Shown piece by piece: positions 1-11,901 of a DNA stretch of 64,000 nt. The DNA lies in assembly GCA_023846275.1 (NCBI GenBank), contig JAIUJO010000089.1, forward strand, positions 945,001 through 1,009,000, given 5' to 3'. This DNA comes from Vanilla planifolia. Its lineage: Eukaryota > Streptophyta > Magnoliopsida > Asparagales > Orchidaceae. The first letter of the stretch is position 1. The number at the start of each line of letters is the position of its first letter. Under the pieces are notes generated by a model. That model ran no database searches. It was not told the origin of the DNA and was given only the letters and a program-made list of their open reading frames with translations. Position numbers and translations under genes: made by a program.

Positions 1-158
1 GGATGTAGGGACGATCCATAGATGAGGAGAAGCTCTGCCTTATATCCTTCTGGGTGCAGCTTCATCCTTAATTGAAGTAATGGAAGGCTCAGCCGATCGG
101 TGGCCTTTCCAGATGTAGAGAAGGAATCCTGTAAGAGGAGGTTCACTGTCGTCGCCAT
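1..158 (-). CDS. SDA1-like protein, N-terminal part (runs off window edge)
   Basis: The minus strand opens with ATG at 158-156 and reads 52 codons with no stop to the window edge. Residues about 23-47 include DRLSLPLLQLRMKLHPEGY followed by KAELLLIY. This resembles the conserved start of SDA1/SDAD1 proteins, where a 'LSLPxLQxKMKxDPEGYxxELLLxY' block lies close to the N-terminus. SDA1 proteins act in 60S ribosomal subunit biogenesis and export and in actin organisation (family knowledge). The ATG was chosen because it is the first in frame and the distance to the conserved block fits the family. The last residues seen (GSSLH) do not match the usual 'RQF' continuation, so the reading may be entering an intron or a damaged stretch. 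Too little is visible to say whether the gene is intact. Confidence 0.55.
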   Translation of the reverse strand, partial: MATTVNLLLQDSFSTSGKATDRLSLPLLQLRMKLHPEGYKAELLLIYGSSLH

Positions 159-3074
159 TTCTACAGATTATTTAACAAAAACCGGTTTGAACGGAAGCTC
201 AAAAGAACAAAGCTAAGGAGCTTACGCGGTTTTGGGGTGGCAAATGTTTAAATACAAAAGATAATTACTATATATTAATAATTTATTAAACAAAAGATGG
301 GAGTATTGTTTTGAATTTGATTGGCGACACTAGGATTGCTCTACGCATTTGTACGAGATTAAAATTTTTGAAATATTTTAATAAAAATAAATTTAATAAT
401 ATATTTAATTAAAATATTGTGGTATTATTACTAAATTTCGAAGACAATAATATTTTTTTTATATTATTATTAAATTATAATCTATCAATAAGCATACCTT
501 TATTAATAATATTTATTAAAATTTTAAGATGCATAAATGTGCATCACAAAATTTTGTTATCAATCTAAAGTATAATTATATGATAAATAATAGAGATGTA
601 AAGTTTGAGAACCTTTATTTATAATACCAACAGCTTGAGGTTGGACAATGAAGACTTAATTGCCATCGCTTACAATGCTATCGCCTAAGGAGATAATGCA
701 CATGATTCATCCATCTCATACCCATGTCTTCTAGTAATGTTGGCACCTAAGGAGGTAAGTGTAAAGTTTAACTATCCTTTTGACAATGTCTTGTGTCGCC
801 ACATGCAACGCAACCTCCAAGGAAATAAAAGAAGAAAGATAAAATTTGGTCAATCTTTGTTGATGCACAAACTCAAATAGGAAGTGACACTTAGGGTTTA
901 ATTGAAGGCAATAAATTTGCCTACTTGAAGAACAAATATTTTTCTAAAGAGAAATAGAGTTTTAGTTTATTTCCTAGTTCTTCTCGTCCTCCTTTGTGAT
1001 CCTCGACTTAGGAGACCCCAAGTTATTACTTAATTTTTTTTGTAATCGCACTCAATAACAATCTTTACTAAATTTTTGTTGATTCCCTTGAATCTAAATT
1101 TTTCATTAACATCTTTAAACAGCATTTACAAGAAACTAGATAAGTAAGCTAAAATGGAGACTAAGAATCTATGATATTGTTTTTTGAAAGAGAATCTCTC
1201 AATACTTTTTGTTAAGAAGCAAGTAAAGTGCCTTACATTTCCACCTCATTAGTTTGTAATCTTTCTACTTCATCCACCAACAATAATTTCCATTTATTTT
1301 AATAACAAATAAAATATTTTAGCAAATTTATTTCTTCTTATACTTTAAAGGGGCATATAAGGTAATTTAATAACTCTAACAAGGGTGACAACACCAAATC
1401 CCTCTTCGTGAGGATGATGATGATCGGGAAGTGGTTTCCCCAAATCTGAAATGAGGGGTTCTGGTCAGCTGGAAATATGTAGGAAGTTAGAACTTGAGCA
1501 TCTTTGAATCTCAAAAAGGTTTCTTGGGAACCTTGCCTGGGCCTTGGCTCATATGCAATCTAAGAGCTACAAGAAATAGAATCGAACTGCTTTATAGGTT
1601 TGTTTTCATGCTCTATCTATTTTCTGACTTCCATCTTTGAATTGGAAAAATTACAATACAAAATGATGTCAACGAGACAAGCCTCCAAGGAGTACACTTG
1701 TTTCATTTCTTTCTTTAGATGTGATGGATGGGCTTAATGATGTCAAAAGGCTGCTACCAATGCTTTCTATTTTTTGTATGTCCATATTTCATTTTGATTA
1801 GATTAGAATTAGATTGGATTAGCATGATCACTTTGCAATGTGCATATGAGCATGTAACACAACCTAACTATTCATTGATCCTAGGAGGAAAGCTCTTGAA
1901 AGGCTGCAACAAGATATGTAACATGAAATTGTGCTATCTTTTTGATACAAATAGGAAGGGGTCCCCATTTTTTAGTGGTTACTTCTCCCTCTTGTGAGAT
2001 GTGAAAAAGCCAACCCAATGATGAATCCTACTTGACAGAAGTCCTTTTAATGGGCTTGGGAAATTCTAGATGAAATCAAGCAAAAGCAAAGCCTGATCAA
2101 AAAGTAGGCAAAGACAAGAAAGAGGCGCAAAGGACAACAACTTCTACTAGTGATGGGAAAAGCCGCAAGACTCTCTTCTCAGTTTATTATTTTAGGCAAT
2201 GCTCACCTACTTGTGTGGTTCAGTTTGGTTTACACGGCCTCAATTGAGCTTTTAGAGTCTCAAGTTATGGACCCCCTACTCTACATGAGGTGGGATAGAT
2301 TAGATCTATATCTATGCTTTGGCCATTGAAGCATGAATTCCTTGAGTGGGCAGTCAACTTTTGATATTTGATCATCGCTTCTTTCTTCCTTCCTCGGATC
2401 ATTTACCCGATGAGATGGATCCTGACAATGTCAACTTTTCATCATCAAAGCATACTCAAGTTACAAACTTGGAATCAGCTTACTGTCATGTAGCTGTTGC
2501 TTAAGCAGGTCTTTGTTCGTCTCTTGTTCAATCCTATAGAAGAGTAGCCAAGGTCTGACGGGTGATCTGAGGATCAATTGTTGAGTCAATTCTCGTTGGT
2601 CTAACTGAGCTTTGATACATGAAAAGAACAAAGGGGGCTGGGGCCTCCCCTCCTAGGTGCCCCACTCTAGGGTGACTTTTTCATTTACCATAGCCCAAGC
2701 ACTTGAAAAGAATCTGGCACATCAAAATAGTAAGCAATCACACCAAAAAGTATGGAAGACATATCTATGATTAACTTATCCCTCAATCTTTTATATCGAT
2801 GTTTCGTACTCTAAGTAATGTGCTCACGACGAATATGATTTGGATTGGAACCAACATCCCACTCTATCTAGGGAAACTTTGATTTCGCATTTTTTTGAAC
2901 GAAGGATTTGGGAAATCCTATGGATTGCTTCTTTCTTTAGACCAATTACCATGGTGGAAAACAATTTCTACTAGCCTTATATCAAGAGAGATATAGCCAA
3001 AGCAAAGATGTACGGAGATGTCCGGTTTGTCAAATAGTTAAGGGAGGAAAGGAAAGCAAAACATCGGCATATAC
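159..3074. other. intergenic DNA, no supported gene
   Basis: Positions 159-240 would be the 5' leader or promoter side of the SDA1-like gene. From about 240 to 1380 the sequence is very AT-rich with long A and T runs. From about 1380 to 3070 it is more balanced, resembling the organelle-like blocks further right. The short open frames here, such as 89 codons at 1728-1997, show no family motif. I see nothing else to annotate. Confidence 0.5.
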
Positions 3075-3350
3075 ACACCTCTGCCAATTCCCCTGAAGAC
3101 GCTGGAAGATGTCAGCATTGACTTGTGCTAGGCTTACCCTGCATAGCCAAGGGAATTGGTAGTATAATGGTTGTTGTTGATAGATTTTCAAAGATGGTCC
3201 ATCTGACAGCATGTCAGAAAGAAGTGATGCTTCTTTTATCGCCACTAATTTCTCGAATGAGATAAGAGAATAGTGAAGCATCATGGCTTACTGAAGACCA
3301 TAGTGTTTGAAAGAGAGGTCCAATTCATGAGTGACTTTTGGAAAGGGGAG
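3075..3350 (+). pseudogene. Ty3/gypsy integrase core fragment
   Basis: Reading the plus strand with frame changes gives PLPIPLKTLEDVSIDL, then LGLPCIAKGIGSIMVVVDRF followed by SKMVHLTACQKE, then [13 protein letters not shown] and [10 protein letters not shown]. This is the integrase catalytic core of plant Ty3/gypsy (chromovirus-like) elements, whose pattern is 'PWEDxSMDFVLGLP...VVVDRFSKMxHFxxC...GLPxxIVSDRDxxFxSxFW'. The first catalytic Asp lies in VSIDL. The second, normally in SDRD, is replaced (FERE). The third acidic residue would lie beyond 3350, where the sequence changes abruptly to plastid petA. At least two frameshifts are needed, so it is dead. No gag, protease or reverse transcriptase was seen next to it. 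Confidence 0.85.
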
Positions 3351-3351
3351 G

Positions 3352-4311
3352 GGTACCACCTGACGCCCATTTTCTGCATCCACTATGATTATTTCATATC
3401 CTCCTTTTTCTGGACATACTATTCGACTCACTATACCAGTTGATGTAGCATTAGAAACTGTATTGTTACTCTTGCTAGTGTCAAGTTAAATCTGGCCCCT
3501 TCCTCTGTTCCTACCTATATATATGAGATATTTTCATATGTGAGCATCTTCTTTTGTAGTAGGGTCAGGCAAAACAATGGTGAAGACAATTTCACTATAT
3601 TTCTTAAAAGGAACATGACCTACCACAAGAAGATTTTTGTGATTAGAATGATAACACTGAAAAAAATGATTGACCATCTTTTCTTTCAATTCAGAGAAAT
3701 ACGATCGAGGGGGGGTGGGTGTGTAACGGGCTAATTCAAATCTCTCGTGTATAATAAGGACAGCTCCTACATTCAAAGATCCTTTTTTACCATTAGCGAG
3801 TTTTTTTCAATTTGCATATCATAAGGAATACGAAAAATCTCTTCAAATATAGTATCAAGTATAGCTTGTGGAACTTCAATCACCACTAGGTTATTAGCTA
3901 AATGGCAATTGGCACATACAATTCAACCAGTTGCTTCTCGGAGGACAGGGGTAGGGGGCTAATTCGAATCGTTCGAGTGTAATAAGGACAGCTCCTACAT
4001 TCAAAGATCCTTTTTTACCATTACCAAGTTTTTTTTCAATTGAATATCATAAGGAATACGAAAAATTGCTTCAAATATAGTATCAAGAAGTACAGCTTGT
4101 GGAACTTCAATCTCCACTAGCTTATTAGCTAAATGGCAATTGGCACATACAATTCAACCAGTTGCTTCTCAGGGTTTTTTGTAACCCTGTTGTCCAAAAA
4201 TGGGATATTGATTTGAAAAAGATGGTAGAGTTATTACATATATAATGATCAATATAGAAATGGATCGAGTCATCTGTTTGTTTACACAAGAAAAAGTCTT
4301 TCATTTTTCAT
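3352..4311 (-). pseudogene. petA: petA pseudogene (cytochrome f), internally duplicated
   Basis: Translation of the minus strand gives [18 protein letters not shown], then a block with [10 protein letters not shown], then [77 protein letters not shown] and [19 protein letters not shown]. These match successive parts of cytochrome f, the haem-bearing subunit of the cytochrome b6f complex. The putative start is ATG at 4311-4309. The last part of the protein, including the C-terminal membrane anchor, is missing after the GRQVV motif. The haem-attachment block (CANCH) is present twice because of a tandem duplication. In-frame stops and frameshifts make it nonfunctional. Confidence 0.92.
3728..4177. 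repeat. ~230-bp tandem duplication inside petA
   Basis: The stretch beginning GGCTAATTC at about 3729 and running to about 3940 is repeated from about 3957 to 4170. Both copies contain the A-rich petA segment around the CANCH haem-binding codons and end at the 'gttgcttctc' site. The copies differ by scattered substitutions and small indels, so the duplication is not recent. The junction at 3941-3956 is a short G-rich linker absent from plastid petA. Confidence 0.85.
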
Positions 4312-4568
4312 GGTCCATTCATTGATCCTAAAATTTCTACAAGAAATTGGATAAATAGCTGGTAGAATTCCCTATTGACAAATTGGCCATTGTATTGATT
4401 GTACTAAAAATAATTGGAATTTTATTGTAATTGTTACACAGTATCGAGACCTTGAATCGAAAAGGTAGAAGTATAAGAAGTATAAAGAATAAGTTAGATG
4501 AAAAATGATTTCTTTATACACTAAAAAAGAATCTAATTGGAATGATATCGAGAGATCTGATGAATTCT
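4312..4568. other. cemA-petA spacer of the plastid insert
   Basis: This is the intergenic gap between the cemA stop and the petA start. Its length of about 260 bp is in the range expected for plastomes. The 66-codon open frame here on the minus strand begins just after the cemA end and has no family motif. Confidence 0.6.
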
Positions 4569-5196
4569 TCATTCATTCATTGAATGATAAATTTTGACAA
4601 GATGGAGATACACTATTTCCAAAATGTAAGATCCTATATGGCTCATTTACATATATAATCACTCAAAAAATGGAAACAAGAAGAGATATTTGCTCGTTTT
4701 GAGCAAATAAAAAATAATTGTAGATTGAACGAATCATTAAATCCCAACCATGGCTCAAGTGAAATCCAAAACATAAATCAACAACAAAAAGAATAAAAAA
4801 AGCTTTGATTGTGTCATTGTAGTTATCGGGAAATTCCTATGAAAATATTGAAACAGACTAGATTGGTAGAGAAATGCAAAATGATATGGAAATGAGATTC
4901 ATTGTGTCTTTCGACTAATTGTATCATTTCATTGTGCATTTCTATATGAAGCCTTTATATATCTGTCTCCGAGTAGTCCTTTATCATCTCGTCCAACAAG
5001 AAGAGTTCCTCGAATTCCATCTATTTTTTGGAACATTTTCCTCTTCAATATCATTCAAAAGGATTTCAAATTACCAGGTATTCCTCCAATGAAGATCCAA
5101 GTTTCTAGAGCTTTATCAAGTGAGAGAGAAATCAACCAGGCCCAGAAGAGTATAGCTATAAGATATGGGAGAAAAGCTGATGTGTTTTGTTTTCAT
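4569..5196 (-). pseudogene. cemA: cemA pseudogene (plastid envelope membrane protein)
   Basis: Starting at ATG 5196-5194, the minus strand reads fragments matching CemA (ycf10), a plastid inner-envelope protein involved in proton and inorganic-carbon handling. Recognisable parts are FLPYLIAILFWAWLISLSLD..LETW near the N-terminus, then [20 protein letters not shown] followed by [12 protein letters not shown], then [20 protein letters not shown] followed by SHGWDLMI, and a C-terminus in which the codons for YHSMNE and TGA lie at 4589-4569. Frame changes and stops occur between these parts. It sits between the ycf4 and petA remnants, as in plastomes. Confidence 0.88.
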
Positions 5197-5649
5197 TGGA
5201 AAAGGTACCTTCTTTTATGGTTCTATTCTATATTCAAAGACACAATTCTGACACAAAAACTAAAATAGGAAATTCTGATACGTTGTTCTTCTTCGAATTA
5301 TAACCTCTTGTTCTAGAACTTGTATAGAAATCTTAGATTTAGAGAGAATTGACAAAAGAAACAAAATCATTCCAAATTGACATTACATATAAAGAATGAA
5401 AAAAACAACAAAATGAAAGGGTTTGATAGCGTTCATCTTGAAATCCAAATAAGATTCATTCCTTCAAATGGATTGTTCGAGTCTTCATCGAAACGAAATA
5501 GAATATAGCCTAAGCATCTTTTGCTGAAATGAATAGTTTAAAAAGTATGCCCCCACTTTTTGATGAAGCTTCAATTGTCTGAAAAAGGCAATTCAAAAGT
5601 TTTTTCCCACATAGTTATGTTGATTCTTCAATTCATTTCACTTTAATTC
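5197..5649. other. ycf4-cemA spacer of the plastid insert
   Basis: AT-rich sequence between the ycf4 C-terminus and the cemA start. Its position matches the plastome spacer between these genes. No gene is seen. Confidence 0.6.
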
Positions 5650-5963
5650 ACTTCTTTATACCATTCAATTGGTTTGTGCAAGAAAAAAGCCAATTCGACA
5701 ACTTTCGTTTATAGCAGTGTCCAATTATCATCAGTACCACCAATTAGCATCAGTATGATTGAAGGAATTAGTTCCTAGGCTCTTGATCTCCATTCTGATA
5801 GATTGATTATCTTTCAAAAAGAAATGAAGGAAGATGCGACGATTTATTCTATTAAAAAGGTCATGACCACTATCAACATTCCATGCAATTGTACACTACA
5901 AATTAGAACTAATGAATAAACCTACAATCCCTTAGAAAGACATCACGATACCCTGAAAAATCT
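5650..5963 (-). pseudogene. ycf4: ycf4 pseudogene, 3' two thirds (PSI assembly factor)
   Basis: The minus strand reads FFQGIVMSF, then [45 protein letters not shown], and near the end a degraded SCRIGFFLAQTN.M. These match Ycf4, a thylakoid protein needed for photosystem I assembly, from about one third of its length to its C-terminus. The segment between WNV and RRIF is shortened, and a further part after RMEIK is missing. There are in-frame stops. The N-terminal third is absent, marking the right edge of the plastid insert. Confidence 0.82.
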
Positions 5964-8695
5964 ACGATTAAAAGCATAGAGCGTAGGAAATGGAGCTATA
6001 CACCCTTTGTCTTTGAAACAATTGAAGGAAAGAACAAATAGAAGATTGACAAGGATAAGAATTGCTTATAGACTTTGAACTGCAAGGTTGAGCTTTCAGC
6101 CTTCTCAAGTGGGGACCCCATAAGGGTACTATTGAAGATCGGGGGTAGGGCCTCCTTTGGGGAAAAGACCGTTGGGGATCTTTTTTGGGGAACTTCTTGA
6201 CTCATTCTCCTTGGTTGGCTAACTGATCTGTATCAACCAAAACATCAAAGACCCATCATGGCCCAAGAAGCAGCTCAGGTCAATGATGAATGGCACCACC
6301 TCCGACAACCGCCCGAACTGCAAACCCACGAAGAGTGGAAGAAGTTTTTTCTTTTTCTCTCACTTCTCCATGCTCTCCAGAACTCTTCGATTCAGGGGCT
6401 CTTTTGTCCACCCCATTCATCTAAGTCGATGATAAACCATCTCCACCAGTCAAAATCCTCTTGGGACTTCACCTCCATGGTGAACCTAAGATTTCCTTAG
6501 GTAGGGTACCTGATGTAGGTAACTCTTTTTGCCTTAACCCAACTTCAACATAATTCGTGGAGGAGCCCTCCACGCTAATACCTTGTGCCTTTTATAGATA
6601 AATCCACTTCAGGGCTTCCCTTGTTTCCAAAGGGCCTCCATAAGTTTTTCTCTTGGCATCTCGTCTTTCCAGCCTCCATGGACAGAGGTAGTTTTCTGCA
6701 CTTTGAAGCTCCTCTTCATGAACCTTGCAAGACTTTTTTGTTGATTATCTTAAAGAGGTCAGGATGTCATCCTATGAGGATAAGAGGAACCCCAGTGGAA
6801 TCTTTGGTCTAGAAGAAAGCGATTCCTTAACCTCTATTACATAGTGACATACTCCTAATCCCGTGTCTTCTTCCTTTTTTCTTTTTCTTATTAAAATTCA
6901 TCAAAGGGGGGCCCCTGGGTTCCCCATAAGGGGACCCAACCCTTTGTTCTAATGTTTATGGAATCGACTTTTGGCTAGTGACTTAATATTCTATATTATA
7001 AACCTTGTCTTACATCAATTTCTGCAATTGCCTAATGCACTAGCTTAGGCAAACCTTGGTATACATATGTGGGCTTTCCTCTTCAACTTCTTATATCGAT
7101 CATTCGTTCGGTCAAGTTTTTAAGCAAGAATCACAGTGTCATCTTCGTTGATTTTCATAGTCAATGTCCACGAATCCTAAGTGAGGTAGATTCTAGAAGC
7201 TGACTCTTTTATCAATATGAAAGCGCTAGGGCACCTCTTCAAAAAGAAGTTCCTTATATTGTTCCCAAACCCTAGACCAAGTTCAGTTCCTTTGAGGCAA
7301 TTAGCCCTAAGGATTTTAGTTGACCCGCCTACCCGACCGAGTTGTTTGATTTAGTCGAGGTTGGCGATCTTTTTCTTCTGCTTTCATTACTTAGCTCTCT
7401 TTGTTGTGTGCCTAGCTCTTCAGAAGAAGGTTGGAAAGGCTTAGTGATTCTACATTTCATGGAATTTTTCAGTGTTTCTAGCTAATATTTATCTCAAAAG
7501 AAAAGAACCTGTCCTTGCACTTCTAGTAAAATATGGTCAAAGTCACCCCAAAGAAACCCAAACTAGTCAACAAAGACATATTCATCGACACCTTGACCAG
7601 GAATAAGAAACTTTGATTAAAATTCCCTCGTGAACCTTCAGCAACGGTAACATCGCCATCCGGCTTCATTGTTTCCTCTCATTTGATCAACACAGGTCTG
7701 ATATCCAAAAATTTTTTAGCTATTCCCCTACCAGGTAGGCACAAACCATCAGAATTGGTAGGATCACATAAAAAAGTAGTAAAAGAATTACTATTCATAA
7801 CAATGATAACAAAATCAATCGGGCCCCAGCCCAACCCCCCTTTTGTTTATATCTGCTTCTCTTTTCTTTTGTGTTTGAACTGTGAGAAAGTTGAAATGTT
7901 GCCACAATCTGACTACCCTACTTTAGCATATTTGAATCTATTTGAATGTGGTTTTTCAAACTTCTTGGGTGAAAAGATTTTGTTGTTCTACTTTTGTTTT
8001 TGTTTTGGAGTGAAGAATTCTTCTTTAATCTTTCACCTCAAGTTTGAAGGATAACAATTGAGGTTTTTTTTATTGACTATTGCTCTTGAAATAAGTAATC
8101 TATCTACTTTGTGTTCTTTGCAAGAGTTTAGCTTGCTCAAATGGCCTTCACAACTATATGAAATTGAGATCTACCCTTCCACAACCTTACCATCATTTTC
8201 TTTATCCTAGAACCTTCAAACCACCCCTCCATTTGTTCCCTTGACTTTGCCCATAAGCTTCCTTTCACTTACCATCAACCCCTTACTCCTACTCCAGTCA
8301 TCCAAACCGGTTTGACCAGCAACTCTTTTCAATCAAAATCTTTCTGATCAGCTAGCAGGTGTTCCTCTAAATCCCATTTTTTCATCGACAGGTAGGGGCT
8401 ATTGCTGGATGTCATGGTTCTACCCTGCTCCTTATCTTCTCGAACAATCTAGGGCTTTTGCCTTCAACTTTCATACGTGGGAACAGCTAACTCATCGAAG
8501 AAGTCAATCGCTCCAACTTCGCATCGGGTCGGGCCCTCTTCTCTTTAGTCATATGTAATATGTATCGCACCTAAAGAAAAGTGGAGTGAGGCAGTCCCCA
8601 TTTAGTTTGGCAATCATAATCTAGAATCGGATCCCTTTTCTGAGAATACGCACCTCGCTTTACTACAAGTTTGAACTGGTATTGTCCTCAATGGA
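5964..8695. other. organelle-like DNA without an identifiable gene
   Basis: The composition is clearly less AT-rich than the flanking nuclear DNA, with many short G and C runs such as the palindrome CCCCATAAGGGG at 6922-6933. This resembles plant mitochondrial intergenic DNA. Open frames of 60-123 codons (for example 7683-8054 plus and 6258-6500 plus) show no motif I recognise. A mitochondrial origin is an inference from texture only. Confidence 0.35.
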
Positions 8696-11472
8696 AGATT
8701 GATAGTCCAAATGATATGCTAAGAAAGTCTAAACTACCAAAGTAGGCCTTGTTGTTGGAAACTCTATGCCTTACCTTGTTTAACCAGTGACTCTCTAGCT
8801 AATTTGACCATTAAATCTTGCAACTGCTAAAATTTCTACCAATTCGCTTGTCGCTTTCTATTTTTCTATGTCGAAGAAATCCAGGCATTAGGAAATAGCA
8901 CCAACTAAGAAATCGGATAATCTATATGGAAGACATATATCAAGACTATCCAAGTATAGTGAAACTAACTAGTAGTGACCAGGACCTATTAAGCTAACAA
9001 GCCAAGTTTTTCAAAGAAAAAGAATGGGTCTGTCAAGAAGACAAGCTCCATGCTCAAGCTCAAGTCAACAGATCCTCAAAGGCCCCTTCCCAACCCCTTA
9101 TTGAGTGCCTAACAAAAATAGACTATTGCTATGGGGGTCAGGGATGCGCTTGATCCAGAGATAGGCTTCTCAAGCGGAATCTTCGACTAGCTACTAAGTC
9201 ACAGCCAGAAGTTCCCCTATGGGGGCCCTTGGAGGCCCTAACTTAGAAAAAGAGATGAACTAGTATGATACTTTGTCACAAAGGTTTTTTTAACAAAGGA
9301 AAACTTCATCAGTAGTGGAATGGAATCATTCAATCCATGCAACAAGAAATTCTCTCCCTTTTTGAGGTATTCAACTTTCAGACTAAAGACCTGTTCCACA
9401 TAAGGCCGATCAGTTCATAAGGTAGGGGCATAGACTCTCTCTCCTTAAGGCAGATTGACTGGATAATGAATTATAGATCAAAGTCAAGGAAGGCGTTTTG
9501 CCCTCCCACCGAAGATAACTAACAGTTTCTAATGCTTAATCGAATACTTATCTACAGTATCCTCCATTGAATGAAGGCTTCGCTCACTCCCCCTACCCCT
9601 AACTCAGAGTGATCAACTACTATTGTAACTCAACTACTAATTCATAATCAGACAGGAAGTTGATTAGCAAGAAAAGTGTCCCTACGGCTAAGTCAGTCTT
9701 AGCTCAATTAGTTTAGCCAGGTCAAGGGGTTGAGGGGGGACTTTTGAGAATAGTCTTTAGATAAGGATGTGAAAGAGTTTTTGTGGCATGATCAAAGAAG
9801 CAAACTCTCTCCATATATTGGTCCGATTCATGTGGGCATGATGGTGACAAGTCGGGTATGACACAAATAATTGACAAGCAAAGCGGATCTCCATATCATC
9901 TATTGTCAAAAGAAGAAAAGAAGGAAGTTTTGTAGATAAAGGCTTGACTTGAATGAACAACTTCGATCCAAACCTGTCCTCATGAAAGCGGCAATCGCAG
10001 AGTTCACACTTTCTATGGTGTAATTGAATAGAAAAGTAAAATGAGACTTGGTGGATGAGAGTAGAGGTACTAGGAAGCTCCAATTCCATCTTTCTTGTTT
10101 TCTTTGAATCCATTTTCAATTTTTCAGTAGTCCATTTTGATTCCTCTTTTTGGTGAACATAAGAAGGGGACTTAGGTCGACAGAGATTGAGAAGAAAGCC
10201 TATTTGACCATTGATTGTGAAAAGACTTTAAGCCATTATGCTTATTTTTCAGAGTCAGATTGTGTGCATCGAATGAAAAGGGAGTTTCTTTTGGAAGTTT
10301 GAGAGTTAATGAGGAGAAAAACAATTAATAGATATACGAGGAGGACAAACATTGAAGCCAACACCCAAGCCCTATTTTCAAGCATTGATCATTGACTCAA
10401 GCAAGTATTGCCAACTTCACATTACAACATGTCCCCTCAACAAAGAGTGCCTCCCTCCACACTAAACCAAGAAACTGGACCCCTTGAACCGAACCAACAA
10501 AGCATTCCATTGATTGAAGCCCACTTCCCTCCTAGAAAGCCACTTACGAGAGAGAACTCTTGCTCCTCGACTCCTTGAATCTGGGAGACAAGACAGAAGA
10601 AGAATAAAATGCAAAGAAGACTATGGATGCAAAGTGATCCTCTATCCTATGTCTAGGAGTAAAGAAGAGACCACCTTCAATCAACAAAGCAATTATTTCT
10701 TGCTCGGCCAAGATGTGTGAAAGGGAACCCCCTTCCAAAATGTCTCTAAAGGTGGATAATGGAACTACTATTCTGCTACTTTGACTTTAAATTTTTTCAA
10801 CTACTGTGATGAAAGAAAGCAAGAAAACTCAGCTTTTTGTAGGTCCGAATAATCAGGCCACTAAGGTCCACTAGTCAAGTAAAGCCTCACTTTTTTTGAT
10901 TCACTAAACCTACCTATTGACATCGCAAGAAGATCTAGTATCATACATTAGAAGGTCAGATTCTCTATAAGCATGTCTAATCAACAAATTTCACAACAAC
11001 TTGAAACTTGGGTACAAAAAGGTAAGGTACTTCTAGTCCACCACTAAGAACTTTTGGCCATCAGATTAGCTGTTATGAACTTCACAATAACAACTCAACT
11101 TGCATAATGCCATGATGCTTAATGTGAATGCCCTTTGAAATTGTCCTGAGATGAAATTAAAAGAAGACCCGCATGTGAAACAACCTTAGGCCAGGAAAGA
11201 CAGACTACAGAAAGAAATCCCTTCCAACAAGTCAACCTACAGAGTTGAACACAACAATGACTTCGACCATGTTCTTCTATCAATCTTCTGACCCTTACTA
11301 AACTCTTTATTCTGTAAACCTCTCATTGATTTATCTGATTGAACCACGTGAGCACCCAACCTGATTCAAAGTTTCTCCAAAAAAGATTCCCAGAATCCTA
11401 TCTAGTTAACCAGTGTGGACCCCCAAGTGTAATCCTCAAACCCGGCTCCCCTCAATTGTCAAGTGAAGTTCC

Positions 11473-11497
11473 CCTTCTCTTCTCGAAGAAGAGAAGG
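11473..11497. other. perfect 11-bp hairpin (copy A)
   Basis: CCTTCTCTTCT (11473-11483) is followed by a 3-nt loop CGA and the exact inverse AGAAGAGAAGG (11487-11497). Copy B keeps both arms unchanged although neighbouring positions differ. It could be a terminator or processing hairpin of an organelle transcript, but this is only a guess. Confidence 0.7.
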
Positions 11498-11658
11498 ATG
11501 ACGAGTGATAGGATATCATGTATTACATGAATTACCAACCTGTTGATTCAGGAAGTTCCCACTATAAAGAATGGAGCCATATGACGCAAGAGTGCCACAT
11601 AGGATTCATATGAATTCAAAGGATACGTTTACGTCGTGGCGATGAAGTACATCAACAA

Positions 11659-11901
11659 ATGTCATATTTTCGATGTATTCCTCAGGTATATTTTCATAGG
11701 GAGTATATAGCCAATGAAGATGCCTTCAGAATCAACTTGTTCATCAGTACGCTAAAAGAAAGCACATTCAACTGCTATGTCATGCTTCTAGAAGGCTCCA
11801 TCAACCATCGGTTGAAATGGAGCGAAAAAGAATTTTGCATTGATTTGATGAAGATTACTTCTCTCCACAGCCTAATGTGTTCAACAAAACAAACCAAGTG
11901 A
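11659..11901 (+). pseudogene. retrotransposon gag-like fragment (copy A)
   Basis: An 80-codon open frame reads HREYIANEDAFRINLFISTL followed by ...YVMLLEGSINH...WSEKEF. The spacing of acidic and hydrophobic residues, the 'DxFRxxLFxxTLK' block and the 'W..F' end resemble the capsid region (Retrotrans_gag domain) of Ty3/gypsy elements, in which 'EDxLMxLFxxSLxGxAxxWYxxLP...SWxxF' is typical. The usual 'W[YF]' after the first block is lost. The equivalent region of copy B (22560-22750) has the same frame with extra damage. This is a likely but unproven assignment. Confidence 0.4.

Larger units (their letters stand above)
3352..5963 (-). other. plastid-derived DNA insert (ycf4-cemA-petA)
   Basis: On the minus strand, remnants of ycf4, cemA and petA follow one another in the order and orientation of angiosperm plastomes, with ycf4-cemA and cemA-petA spacers between them. 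All three are broken by stops and indels. The block is therefore an old plastid-to-nucleus transfer, or plastid DNA that first passed through mitochondrial DNA. The left edge abuts the gypsy integrase fragment at 3350. The right edge falls inside ycf4, because its first third is missing and sequence upstream of about 5963 no longer matches. No functional expression is expected. Confidence 0.88.

Noticed and set aside
4372..4572. 66-codon minus-strand frame between cemA and petA
   Set aside because: It falls exactly in the plastid cemA-petA spacer and matches no gene.
9757..10119. 120-codon minus-strand frame in duplication copy A
   Set aside because: In copy B the frame is interrupted (only 20646-20837 remains), and no family motif is visible, so it is not supported as a gene.
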